Part shown: positions 43,585-51,834 of the stretch, piece after piece
Layout: every line of letters starts with the position of its first letter
Numbering within the stretch: position 1 is the first letter of the stretch
Assembly (NCBI GenBank): GCA_025993795.1
Contig: JAMQHL010000049.1
Span: 62,001 to 126,000 of the forward strand
From: Planctomycetota bacterium
GTDB taxonomy: Bacteria; Planctomycetota; UBA8742; UBA2392
Length of the DNA: 64,000 bases
Direction: 5' to 3'
Made by a program: the position numbers and the translations under genes
The notes under the pieces: generated by a model
What the model was told of the DNA's origin: nothing
The model's database searches: none
The model's input: the letters and a program-made list of their open reading frames with translations, nothing else

Positions 43585-43936
43585 CTGGATTTGTAAACTC
43601 GTGCACTGATCGTGGCTGACGCACGGGCGTAGCACCCTCCGACGAGATTGTCGCCTTGGCCCAGGCAATGGGAGCGCACGCCTCAGGCCTGCAACTGGTG
43701 CGGGCCTCCGGCCTGCGCCTTTTTCGATTGCGGTCGTGGCCGGGACGGCCACGGCGTTTGCCGGCTGGAAGCCTGCGCTCCCGGTACGGAAAATGCAGGC
43801 GGGTCAGCGCGCCGAAGCGCATGGCGCGAAGGCGGGACATCTGCGCTCATGGGGACTCGGCGTGGGCGCTTTCTGCTGTGCGGAAGTCACTTCTGCGCCT
43901 GTGGTTATTGCGGCCCAAACCCTTTGACTTGTGCGG
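43585..43936. other. 352-base GC-rich stretch without a gene
   Basis: Overlapping short frames here lack ribosome-binding sites and consistent codon pattern. The stretch contains repeat-like fragments such as GTGGCCGGGACGGCCAC (short palindrome) and GGCTGGAAGCCTGCGCTCCC, which resemble dispersed palindromic repeats seen in several environmental phyla. No RNA gene is recognised. Confidence 0.5.
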
Positions 43937-43965
43937 TTGACCCTGCCATACCCCCCTGTTATGTT
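43937..43965 (+). promoter_or_regulatory. Probable promoter of the ATP synthase operon
   Basis: TTGACC and TATGTT are separated by 17 bases. Transcription would start near 43972, about 20 bases before the TTG start of the first gene. Confidence 0.6.
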
Positions 43966-43991
43966 CCCGACCTCGCAGCCGGGAAAGGTGC

Positions 43992-44366
43992 TTGAAATTG
44001 GCCCCAAACGGCGAGAAAGCGCGTCCTGAACCGCCAACATCCGATGAATATCGGCGGCTGGAACAAGAGGCGGCGAAGCTTCGGCAATCGTCGCTTTCTG
44101 ACCGGTCAGATGCGGGGCTGAAGCGCCAGAGGCAGCAGGCAGGCATGCAGTCCTATGTGCGGTATACCGGCATAGGCATGCAGTTTCTGCTGATGATGTT
44201 GCTGCCGATGGGTGCCGGATACTGGCTGGACACCTGGCTGGGCACGTTGCCTTGGATCTTGGTGGCGGGCGCGGCGCTGGGCGCAGTTGGGGGAATGACT
44301 TGGCTGGTGCGATCAGTCAGGCGCATGGAAGCTGGAAGCAAGCGAAAGAAGCAGGAATCGCAATGA
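43992..44366 (+). CDS. AtpZ/AtpI-like ATP synthase assembly protein
   Basis: A 124-residue protein with a charged N-terminus and two membrane segments (MQFLLMMLLPMGAGYWLDTW; PWILVAGAALGAVGGMTWLV). The layout and first-in-operon position fit AtpZ, a small partner of AtpI thought to help c-ring assembly or divalent-ion handling. The start is TTG 43992 with GGGAAAGG close upstream. It overlaps the next gene (ATGA). Confidence 0.8.
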   Translation: MKLAPNGEKARPEPPTSDEYRRLEQEAAKLRQSSLSDRSDAGLKRQRQQAGMQSYVRYTGIGMQFLLMMLLPMGAGYWLDTWLGTLPWILVAGAALGAVGGMTWLVRSVRRMEAGSKRKKQESQ

Positions 44367-44752
44367 CGTGGCAACCTTATGCAGTGGCGGCCTTTGCGGT
44401 ACTCGTGACGGGTGCCGTGGTGGCGTTGCTTGCGCTGACGGGGTTTGATCGGGACATGGTGGCCGGTGCCGGCATCGGATTTGGCGTGGCACTGGCGTTG
44501 ATGATGTTCAATGAGTTCACAACCCGGGCAGCGTTTCGCGACCCCCACAAGAAGGCTGCCCTGGGCCATGTGTTGGGCGGGTTTCTGTTGCGCATGGTGA
44601 CGCTGGCGGTGGGCTTTTTCACGCTGGTGTTTTCAGGAGTTGCCAGCCCGATCATGTTCGCGCTGGCGTTTTTTGCCGGCGTGTCGATTTCGCTGGGGTT
44701 GCAGGTCTACCGCTACAGGCGTGGTTCGGCCCATAAAGCGGCGGCTGCCTAG
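44363..44752 (+). CDS. AtpI-like membrane protein
   Basis: A 129-residue protein with four hydrophobic segments (for example YAVAAFAVLVTGAVVALLAL; FFTLVFSGVASPIMFALAFF). Position between AtpZ and AtpB, and the small hydrophobic make-up, suggest the AtpI (ATP synthase protein I) role of c-ring chaperone. The sequence match to AtpI is loose. The ATG overlaps the preceding stop as ATGA, so translation is coupled. Confidence 0.7.
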   Translation: MTWQPYAVAAFAVLVTGAVVALLALTGFDRDMVAGAGIGFGVALALMMFNEFTTRAAFRDPHKKAALGHVLGGFLLRMVTLAVGFFTLVFSGVASPIMFALAFFAGVSISLGLQVYRYRRGSAHKAAAA

Positions 44753-44772
44753 ATCTGTCAGGAGAGAGCACC

Positions 44773-45702
44773 GTGTTCCTTGCGTCTGGCGATGGATTCA
44801 ACCCGGTAGAGCACCTGTACGACCGGTACACGGTGTGGGTGTCGTTCTGGGGCGCCCATGGCGAGTCCTTCATCAACGGTTGGAACGGCGTGATGCCGTC
44901 GTTCATGCACGTCACGCAGCATGTGATCATGATGTGGCTGGCGGCTGCGATCATGCTGGCCGGATTCAGCTATGTGACGTTCGCCCGCAACACGCGCGTG
45001 CCCAAGGGGCTGCGCAACTTCCTGGAACCGATCGTGTTATTCATCCGCGACCAGGTGGTGCGGCCCAGTATCCACAACCCGCACGGCCACGATCATGGCC
45101 ATGGCGACCACAAGCACGACGAGTTGCCGCCGCACTGGCTCGCCGACAAGTTTGTGCCGTTCTTTGTCTGCCTGTTCTGCTTTATCGCATTGTTGAACCT
45201 GATGGGCCTTGTGCCGGGCAGCACGACCGCCACAAGTTCCATCTTCGTCACGATCTCGCTGGCCCTGATTACGATGTCCGTCTACGCCGTAGGCGCGATC
45301 GTCATGAGCATCCGCCAGGAGGGCGGCGTCGGTGCGGGCATTTTCGGTTTCTTCAAGAACCTTGTGCCCTGCAAGTTCTCGTGGAAGCCGATGGACCTGA
45401 TGGTGTGGCTGCTGTTGTTCGGCATTGAGTTCGCAGGCCTTATCTTCATCAAGCCGTTTGCGCTGGCTGTGCGTCTTTTCGCCAACATGACGGCGGGCCA
45501 CTGCTCGCTGCTTTCGTTCCTGTTCATCAATCTGCTGATCCCGCATGACGCAGAAACCTGGCGCATAGCGACGGGCATACCCACGGTGTTCATGGGCGTA
45601 TGTCTGTACGGGCTGGAGATTTTCATCGGCATTTTGCAGGCGTACATCTTCACGTATCTCTCGGCGATTTTTCTCGGGTTGTACCTGGTTCCGGAACATT
45701 GA
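44773..45702 (+). CDS. atpB: ATP synthase F0 subunit a
   Basis: A 309-residue membrane protein with about six helices. The essential arginine is Arg234 in AVRLFANMTAGH, and the C-terminal helix GLEIFIGILQAYIFTYLSAI is typical. A His-rich loop (HDHGHGDHKH) after the second helix is notable. It forms the proton half-channels against the c-ring. The start is GTG 44773 with AGGAGAG seven bases upstream. Confidence 0.95.
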   Translation: MFLASGDGFNPVEHLYDRYTVWVSFWGAHGESFINGWNGVMPSFMHVTQHVIMMWLAAAIMLAGFSYVTFARNTRVPKGLRNFLEPIVLFIRDQVVRPSIHNPHGHDHGHGDHKHDELPPHWLADKFVPFFVCLFCFIALLNLMGLVPGSTTATSSIFVTISLALITMSVYAVGAIVMSIRQEGGVGAGIFGFFKNLVPCKFSWKPMDLMVWLLLFGIEFAGLIFIKPFALAVRLFANMTAGHCSLLSFLFINLLIPHDAETWRIATGIPTVFMGVCLYGLEIFIGILQAYIFTYLSAIFLGLYLVPEH

Positions 45703-45799
45703 TCCGCGTGTGCGTGGGTTGTGACCCACGCGGGGCGCCGGCCGGGAAGGCGCTCACGGCGGAGGACAGGGAAGCTCGCAACGAGTACAGGAGCAGAAC

Positions 45800-46090
45800 A
45801 TGGACTTTAGTGGATTTGGCTGGGGATTCGGAGTAGCCGGCATTGGTGCCGGTCTGTCCGCGATTGGTGCGGCTATCGGTATCGGCCGCATTGCGGGCCA
45901 GGCGATGGAGGCCATTGCCCGCCAGCCTGACAGCACGGGCGACATCCGCGGATTGACGATTGTGACGGCTGCGTTCGTGGAAGGTGCGGCGCTGTTTGCG
46001 ATCGTGGTGTGCTTGTTGGCGATGATCTTCGCGGGCGGCAAGATTCCTGCGGCAGCAGACTTCGTCACCATTCTGACACCCAAGGGCTAG
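45800..46090 (+). CDS. atpE: ATP synthase F0 subunit c
   Basis: A 96-residue two-helix proteolipid. The N-terminal helix is Gly/Ala-rich (GIGAGLSAIGAAIGIGRIAG), the polar loop is ARQPDS, and the ion-binding acid is Glu61 in AFVEGAALFAIVV. The Gly/Ala after the Glu instead of Ser/Thr suggests a proton, not sodium, ring (inference). AGGAG lies seven bases before the ATG. Confidence 0.96.
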   Translation: MDFSGFGWGFGVAGIGAGLSAIGAAIGIGRIAGQAMEAIARQPDSTGDIRGLTIVTAAFVEGAALFAIVVCLLAMIFAGGKIPAAADFVTILTPKG

Positions 46091-46150
46091 TTCGGTTGCT
46101 GACGGGGCGGCGTCTCGGCGCCGCCCCGCCGGCATCGCAAAGGAACTGCT

Positions 46151-46729
46151 ATGCGACTTCGCGTGATTCTTGCGTTGCTGTGTGTGACACTCTCCGCCCC
46201 GCTGCTCGCGGCTGGCGGCGAGGCGTCCCAGCATGAAGTGCTGCACTTCTCGGCCAACCTGATGTTCTGGGAATACGTTTCGTTCGGCATCATATTCCTG
46301 GTGCTGGGTGTGAAGGTGATCCCGATGATGCTCAAGCAGCTCGGCGCCCGGCAGGAGCGCATTCGCGACGCGCTGGACAAGGCCGACCAGGTGCGTGCCG
46401 AGGCCGAAGTGCTGCTCAAGAACCACGAACAGATGATGCGCAACGCCCACGCCGACGCCAAGAAGATCACCGACGACGCGATCATTGCCGCGCGCGAAAC
46501 CGCTGCCAAGATTACCGCCGAGGCCGAGGCCGCAGGCCGTGAGACACGAGACCGCGCACAAAGGGAACTTGACCAGATGCGTCGCAAGGCCGAAGCCGAG
46601 CTGCGCGACGCATCGATTGAACTGGCCTTGCTGGCGGGAAGCAGCGTGCTGGAGCGCTCATTGTCCGGCGACGACCACCGCCGCCTTGCCAAAGAAGCGA
46701 TTGACGCGTCAGCATTGATGAAGAACTAA
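46151..46729 (+). CDS. atpF: ATP synthase F0 subunit b
   Basis: A 192-residue subunit. It has a signal-like N-terminus (MRLRVILALLCVTLSAPLLA), then the membrane helix (FWEYVSFGIIFLVLGVKVIP) and a long charged coiled coil (ADQVRAEAEVLLKNHEQMMR to about 190). Subunit b is the stator stalk. The apparent cleavable signal peptide is longer than in E. coli b. AAGGA lies seven bases before the ATG. Confidence 0.93.
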   Translation: MRLRVILALLCVTLSAPLLAAGGEASQHEVLHFSANLMFWEYVSFGIIFLVLGVKVIPMMLKQLGARQERIRDALDKADQVRAEAEVLLKNHEQMMRNAHADAKKITDDAIIAARETAAKITAEAEAAGRETRDRAQRELDQMRRKAEAELRDASIELALLAGSSVLERSLSGDDHRRLAKEAIDASALMKN

Positions 46730-46735
46730 TTGTCA

Positions 46736-46822
46736 GCGGGCAGCCTGCAGCCAGCAGCTTGCAGCAACTGCCCCAGGGAATGTCGAATGGCTGCTGGCCG
46801 CAAGCTGAAGACCGTAGACTGA
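46736..46822. repeat. Inverted word-repeat between atpF and atpH
   Basis: CAGCCAGCAGCTTGCAGC and a diverged inverted copy (GGCTGCTGGCCGCAAGCTG) flank a 30-base centre in the 96-base atpF-atpH gap. It removes any obvious ribosome-binding site before atpH. Same style as the three palindromic gaps in the ribosomal block. Confidence 0.6.
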
Positions 46823-46825
46823 ATC

Positions 46826-47368
46826 ATGGCGACCAACCAATCTGATCCTGTAGCGCGCGTGTACGCCGTGGCGCTGTATGAGACCTCGCGCGACAAGGGC
46901 ATCATCGGCGACGTGCAGCAGGGCATTGCGGTGCTGATGGAGGCTTGGAGCGACAAGACATTTCGGAACTTCTTCACCAGCCCGCGGATCCCCCGGGCGA
47001 CCAAGATCAGGGGCATGGAGGCAGCACTGCTGGGAAAAGTGCCGCAGGAAGTGCTGAACTTCGTCAAGATTCTGATTGCCAAGGGCCGTGAGCCGCAGTT
47101 CGACAACATTTGCGCTTCGTTCCACGTCTATCGCGACCAGGCCGAGAACCGCGTGCACGCATGGATCGAAGCCGGCAGCCCCTTCGAGCAGGCTGAGATT
47201 GAGGCGATGAAGAAGCAGCTTTCGGTGGTGTCGGGCGGCAAAGAAGTGGTCATGCACTACGAGCACAAGCCCGAGTTGCTGGGCGGCGCCAAGGTGCGCC
47301 TGGGCGACCGTTCTGTCGATAACACGCTGCGTACGAAGCTGATTCATCTTGCGCAGTCCATGGCGTAG
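46826..47368 (+). CDS. atpH: ATP synthase F1 subunit delta
   Basis: A 180-residue delta (OSCP-like) subunit: ARVYAVALYETSRDKG at the start, TSPRIPRATKIRGMEAALLG, and the C-terminal GGAKVRLGDRSVDNTLRTKL (family pattern GGxxxxxGDxxxDxSxxxxL). It links the b stalk to the F1 head. No good ribosome-binding site precedes the ATG; the gap upstream is a palindrome. Confidence 0.92.
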   Translation: MATNQSDPVARVYAVALYETSRDKGIIGDVQQGIAVLMEAWSDKTFRNFFTSPRIPRATKIRGMEAALLGKVPQEVLNFVKILIAKGREPQFDNICASFHVYRDQAENRVHAWIEAGSPFEQAEIEAMKKQLSVVSGGKEVVMHYEHKPELLGGAKVRLGDRSVDNTLRTKLIHLAQSMA

Positions 47369-47408
47369 GCAGACGTAGTTCAGGCAGACGTAGCAAAGGA
47401 GACGCCAC

Positions 47409-47855
47409 ATGAAGTACGCACTGCTGAGTGTCCTGCTGTTTGCCCTGGCCGGCTGCGGCGGTGGTGCGTTGCCGCCCCCCGACAAGGCCAACGCGACGAA
47501 GTCAAACCCGTCGAACGCGCCGGTTGCGCCCAAGAAGGGGCCGAGCCTCGCAGCGCAGTACGAAAACTCGTACCAGAAGGCCGAAAGCGCGGTACAGGCA
47601 ATGGTCAAGGACATGAACGCCGAAAGTTACGCCCACGCCGGCGCGCTGTGCTATACGACGCTGCGCATCGGCATTGAGCATGAGAAGAACGGCCAAGACC
47701 TCGGCTTGCTGCGGCATCGTCGTGAAATGAACGTGCTGTTCACCGAGTGGAAGAAAGAGTTCGGCAAGCTGACCAGCGAAGACAAGAAGAAGTACGAAGA
47801 GATTCCGGAGTATGCAGAGGCCAAGAAAGCCTATGTGACAGCTGGCGGAAGCTAA
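47409..47855 (+). CDS. Small lipoprotein inserted in the ATP synthase operon
   Basis: A 148-residue lipoprotein with MKYALLSVLLFALAGC as signal and lipobox, a Pro/Asn/Lys linker, and a helical charged body (YENSYQKAESAVQAMVKDMN...). It sits between atpH and atpA with AAAGGAG before its ATG and gaps of about 40 bases on each side, all in one direction, so it is cotranscribed with the F-ATPase. Family and function unknown. Confidence 0.75.
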   Translation: MKYALLSVLLFALAGCGGGALPPPDKANATKSNPSNAPVAPKKGPSLAAQYENSYQKAESAVQAMVKDMNAESYAHAGALCYTTLRIGIEHEKNGQDLGLLRHRREMNVLFTEWKKEFGKLTSEDKKKYEEIPEYAEAKKAYVTAGGS

Positions 47856-47891
47856 CAGGCAACGACCACAGAAACGCACAGGTAGAAAACC

Positions 47892-49595
47892 ATGGAACTG
47901 CGCTCAGACGAAATCACGTCAGTCATCCGCAAGCAGATTGAGGCTTTCGGCGAAGAAATCGGCATGGAAGAAGTCGGCACCGTGCTCGAAGTCGGTGACG
48001 GCATCTGCCGCGCCTACGGCCTTGAGAACGTGCAGGCCAACGAGATGGTCCAGTTTGAAAACGGCGCGTTCGGCCTGGCGTTCAACCTGGAAGAAGACTC
48101 GGTCGGTATCGTGATCATGGGCGACTTCGTGACGATCGGCGAAGGCCAGCAGGTCAAGCGCACGGGCAAGATCCTGAGTGTGCCCTGCGGCGAAGGCTTC
48201 CTGGGCCGCGTCGTAACGCCGCTTGGCGAGCCCATCGACGGCAAAGGCCCGATTGAAGCGGCCGCGCAGCGCCTGATCGAGTTCAAGGCCCCCGGCATTG
48301 AGGCCCGCCAGCCTGTAAAAGTGCCGTTGCAGACCGGCATCAAGGCCATCGACGCGATGATTCCTGTCGGTCGCGGCCAGCGAGAGTTGATCATCGGCGA
48401 CCGCGAAGTGGGCAAGACCGCCGTCGCGATCGACACCATCATCAACCAGAAGGGCAAGGGAGTCATCTGCGTGTACGTGGCAATCGGCCAGAAGGCCAGC
48501 ACCGTGCGCCAGGTCGTTGCCACGCTTGAGAAGTACAACGCGATGGACTACACGATTGTCGTGTCTGCCAACGCGCAGGACCCGGCGCCGTTGCAGTACC
48601 TCGCGCCGTATGCCGGTGCGGCATTGGCCGAGTACTTCATGTATGCCGACGACAAGCCGCAGAAGATTCGCGACACCCTGTGCATCTACGATGACTTGTC
48701 AAAACAGGCCGTCGCATACCGACAGATGTCACTGCTGCTGCGCCGCCCACCGGGCCGCGAGGCTTTCCCCGGCGACATTTTCTATTGTCACAGCCGCCTG
48801 CTAGAGCGCGCCGCCAAGCTGAAAGAAGAGTACATCATCGTGAAGAAGGACGCGCCCTGGGACACCACCAGCGGCACCGATGGCAAGCGCTACGGCAACC
48901 GCACGCCCGAAGAATGGGAAGAAGCCGGGCACGCGCTGAAGGCCGCAGGCGATGGCCACGAGTTGCGCATGCACCCGCAGACCGGCGGCAGCATGACCGC
49001 GCTGCCCGTGATTGAGACGCAGGCCGGCGACGTGTCCGCATACATTCCGACCAACGTGATCAGTATTACCGACGGCCAGATTTACCTTACGCCCGAGTTC
49101 TTCTACGCAAACGTGCGCCCGGCCATTGACGTCGGTATCTCGGTGTCACGAGTCGGTGGTAACGCGCAGATCAAGGCAATGAAGAAGGTTGCCGGCCGCC
49201 TGCGCCTTGACCTTGCCCAGTTCCGCGAACTGGAGGCGTTTGCCCAGTTCGGCAGCGACCTCGACAAGGCCACCCAGCAGCAGCTCGCGCGCGGCCAGCG
49301 GCTGGTTGAGGTGCTGAAGCAGGGTCTGTATCAGCCGGTGCCGGTCGAAAACCAGGTCGCCACGATCTGGGCCGCAACCAACGGCATGCTGGACGAAGTG
49401 GCGATTGAAGACGTCAAGAAGTTCGAAACCGCATACAACGAGTACCTGAACACCAACAAGGCTGCACAAATGGAAGCGTTGCGCGTGAAGAAAGAACTCA
49501 CCGACGAAATCGCATCCACGTTCAAAGAAGCAGCCAGGATCGTGAACGACCAGCTCAAGCAACCCCGGCAGCAGCCGGTAGGCGCAAGCGCGTGA
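47892..49595 (+). CDS. atpA: ATP synthase F1 subunit alpha
   Basis: A 567-residue alpha subunit, about 50 longer than usual (about 510). It has the P-loop [27 protein letters not shown] context, [14 protein letters not shown] and the alpha-type [20 protein letters not shown]. Residues about 317-364 form an insertion rich in Trp, Glu and Gly ([20 protein letters not shown] onward) where other alphas have about 13 residues. Alpha holds the non-catalytic nucleotide sites. A terminator follows directly. Confidence 0.96.
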   Translation: MELRSDEITSVIRKQIEAFGEEIGMEEVGTVLEVGDGICRAYGLENVQANEMVQFENGAFGLAFNLEEDSVGIVIMGDFVTIGEGQQVKRTGKILSVPCGEGFLGRVVTPLGEPIDGKGPIEAAAQRLIEFKAPGIEARQPVKVPLQTGIKAIDAMIPVGRGQRELIIGDREVGKTAVAIDTIINQKGKGVICVYVAIGQKASTVRQVVATLEKYNAMDYTIVVSANAQDPAPLQYLAPYAGAALAEYFMYADDKPQKIRDTLCIYDDLSKQAVAYRQMSLLLRRPPGREAFPGDIFYCHSRLLERAAKLKEEYIIVKKDAPWDTTSGTDGKRYGNRTPEEWEEAGHALKAAGDGHELRMHPQTGGSMTALPVIETQAGDVSAYIPTNVISITDGQIYLTPEFFYANVRPAIDVGISVSRVGGNAQIKAMKKVAGRLRLDLAQFRELEAFAQFGSDLDKATQQQLARGQRLVEVLKQGLYQPVPVENQVATIWAATNGMLDEVAIEDVKKFETAYNEYLNTNKAAQMEALRVKKELTDEIASTFKEAARIVNDQLKQPRQQPVGASA

Positions 49596-49613
49596 TGCAC
49601 ACGGCAACTCACT

Positions 49614-49636
49614 CCGGGCGCCCCAAGGGCGCCCGG
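49614..49636 (+). terminator. Rho-independent terminator after atpA
   Basis: CCGGGCGCCC and GGGCGCCCGG form a perfect 10-bp stem with CAA loop, followed by TCTCGTTT, 18 bases after atpA. Confidence 0.8.
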
Positions 49637-49993
49637 TCTCGTTTGGACACGGCGGTCCTGCGCTTTTGCGGCCCGCAATGGGTCATTGTGCGTAAAAGAT
49701 TGCCGGTGGATTCCACTTGTTAAGGCAGGTTCTAAGTCTAGGATGACTTTACTTTGCTGACGTCCACTCGCCCATTGCACTCAATGCAAGTGCCTGCCTC
49801 GCGCAGGTTTACGTCAGCGATGCAACGTCTGCCCGTGAGCAGCGGCTTTTCCTGAGTACGCTAGTTCCGCTACCGGTCGGTGGTGCACACGTTGTTCAGT
49901 GCCTGCGCCGACAAATTCCCGACACTTTCAACCCGGTCTTGAGTGCCGGCGTGGCCATTGGGGCCAATGATTCCACGTGTCGCGCGGTCTATT
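49637..49993. other. 357-base region without a gene before the transporter operon
   Basis: No frame with a ribosome-binding site or recognisable product is seen on either strand. It contains a short inverted repeat (TTGCACTCAATGCAA, around 49775-49789). It should hold the promoter of the downstream transport operon, but no convincing -35/-10 pair stands out. Confidence 0.5.
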
Positions 49994-50007
49994 GAGAGGA
50001 GAGATGG

Positions 50008-50958
50008 ATGAGCAAGTTGATAACAGCGAAAATGCTGGCTGTGACGGTTGGGTTGCTGCTTTGGTCCAGTGTAAGCACGGCCGGCGCACCAGTACAACAG
50101 ACACGGATGACATCTGTGCAGAGTGCCGAGATCAAGGAAATCCGCATCAGCGCGATTCCTGACGCAGACGCCAAGGCCATCGAAGAGAAGTGCAATCTGC
50201 TTTCCGAGTATCTGAGCAAGAAGGTGGGCCTGCCGGTCAAGTTCATGGCCCAGCAGAACTACGCGGCATGCGTCACCGGGCTAGCCACCGACCAGCTTGA
50301 GGTTGTGTGGTTCGGCGGCGTAACGGCGGTGCAAGCCGACCAGAAGATGGAGGGCAAATGCGCGTACCTTGCGTGCCGCGAGTCAGACCTGAAGTACAAG
50401 TCTTACTTCATTGCAAACAGGAATGCCAAGATCGGGAAGATCAAGAGCTTGACCGAGCTGTCGGAAAATGAGTCCGCCGGCGAATGGAACTTTACGTTCG
50501 GCAGCAAGAGCAGCACCAGCGGCCACGTGATGCCGCGCCACTTCTTCCATGAGCAGACAGGCGAGAAGCCGGAAGACGTGTTCAAGAGGGTAGCGTACAG
50601 CGGCAACCACGACGCGACGCTCCGCAACGTGGCGGACGGCACTGCGGACATTGGCGCGATGAACTACAAGAACTGGGACAACGCCAAGGACGACCTGGCC
50701 AAGGCCAAGGAAAAGTGTGAGCTGATCTACACTACGCCCTTCTACGTTGACTACGTGTTCATGGCGCGGAACGGCATCGGCGAGGACTTGATCAAGAAGC
50801 TCAAGGACGCCCTGCTCGCTCTGGATGCCAAAGACGAGACGCAGAACAAAATTCTCGCGGCATGGGGCGCCAAAGACAGCAAGATGGTCGCGTGCGAAAA
50901 GAAAGACTGGGACGGCATCAAGAAGATCCTCGACGCGGGCGTGGACGTGGGTGGGTAA
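50008..50958 (+). CDS. PhnD-family substrate-binding protein, possibly for selenium oxyanions
   Basis: A 316-residue periplasmic binding protein (signal MSKLITAKMLAVTVGLLLWS). It has IRISAIPDADAKAIEEKCNL, LEVVWFGGVTAVQADQ, FTFGSKSSTSGHVMPRHFFH, NHDATLRNVADGTADIGAMN. The AIPD...VWFGG...TFGS.SSTSG pattern is closest to the PhnD branch annotated as putative selenate transporter binding proteins, rather than classic phosphonate PhnD (recalled, not searched). It is the first gene of a three-gene ABC operon and lies 7 kb from selA and tRNA-Sec. GAGAGGAGAG precedes the ATG. The substrate is inference. Confidence 0.85.
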   Translation: MSKLITAKMLAVTVGLLLWSSVSTAGAPVQQTRMTSVQSAEIKEIRISAIPDADAKAIEEKCNLLSEYLSKKVGLPVKFMAQQNYAACVTGLATDQLEVVWFGGVTAVQADQKMEGKCAYLACRESDLKYKSYFIANRNAKIGKIKSLTELSENESAGEWNFTFGSKSSTSGHVMPRHFFHEQTGEKPEDVFKRVAYSGNHDATLRNVADGTADIGAMNYKNWDNAKDDLAKAKEKCELIYTTPFYVDYVFMARNGIGEDLIKKLKDALLALDAKDETQNKILAAWGAKDSKMVACEKKDWDGIKKILDAGVDVGG

Positions 50959-51012
50959 GCAGCGGCAGCACTTGTACGGGGGCCGCGGAAGACCCGCGCC
51001 CCCGTTTTCACG

Positions 51013-51834
51013 ATGAACGCACAAACTACACCAACGGTTACCCAGCAGCGAGGCGACTTTGTTCTCTCGGGCGTTTCGCACAGCTTCGGCCGCGCGGAAG
51101 TTCTGACTGACCTGAACCTCACAATCGCACCCGGGGAACGTGTTGCGGTCATCGGGCCCTCCGGCGCCGGCAAGACCACGCTGTTCCGTTTGCTCTCCGC
51201 GTTCCTGATTCCTACGGCGGGGCATGTGAACTCGTTGGGCCAGGACACGCGCCGCCTGCGCGGCAGCAAGCTGCGCCGCCTGCGTCGCGAGATCGGCGTG
51301 ATGTACCAGAACGACAACCTGGTGCCGCACTTACGTGTTGTCCACAACGTGCTGATGGGCAGGCTGGGCCATTGGTGCGCCGGGCAGGCCTTGCTGAGCC
51401 TGTTCTGGCCCCAGCAGCTGCAGCGCGCACGTGCTGCGTTGCGTGAAGTGGAAATTGAAGACAAGTTGTGGGCATTGCCGGGCGAACTATCAGGCGGCCA
51501 GCAGCAGCGCGTGGCCATCGCGCGCCTGCTGGTGCAACGCCCTCGTGTGGTGCTGGCCGACGAGCCTGTAAGCCAGCTGGATATGCGCCTTGGCCATGAA
51601 GTAATCGCGCTGCTGAACAAGTACGCGCACGACGCCAAAGCCACGCTGATGGTGAACCTGCACTCGCTGGATTTGCTGCGAGACAACTTTGAGCGCGTAA
51701 TTGCGCTTCGCCAGGGCGCTGTGTTTTACGACGGCGGCGCCGGCGGGCTGACTCGCGAGAAGCTGAAAGAACTGTATGGCGCCGAGTATCGGGCATTGCA
51801 CCTGGACGACGTGGCGCTGGAGCCGACTGGATGA
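51013..51834 (+). CDS. ABC transporter ATPase (PhnC-like)
   Basis: A 273-residue ATPase with Walker A GPSGAGKTT at about residue 49, signature LSGGQQQRVAIARLL at about 159, Walker B RVVLADEP and the switch His in MVNLHSLDLLRDNFERVI. It powers the importer formed with the neighbouring binding protein and fused permease. It overlaps the permease by four bases (ATGA). No strong ribosome-binding site precedes its own ATG. Confidence 0.93.
   Translation: MNAQTTPTVTQQRGDFVLSGVSHSFGRAEVLTDLNLTIAPGERVAVIGPSGAGKTTLFRLLSAFLIPTAGHVNSLGQDTRRLRGSKLRRLRREIGVMYQNDNLVPHLRVVHNVLMGRLGHWCAGQALLSLFWPQQLQRARAALREVEIEDKLWALPGELSGGQQQRVAIARLLVQRPRVVLADEPVSQLDMRLGHEVIALLNKYAHDAKATLMVNLHSLDLLRDNFERVIALRQGAVFYDGGAGGLTREKLKELYGAEYRALHLDDVALEPTG

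Noticed and set aside
43648-43995. 115-codon frame between the Cys-rich gene and the atp operon
   Set aside because: No ribosome-binding site, low-quality composition, overlaps other frames and the atp promoter.
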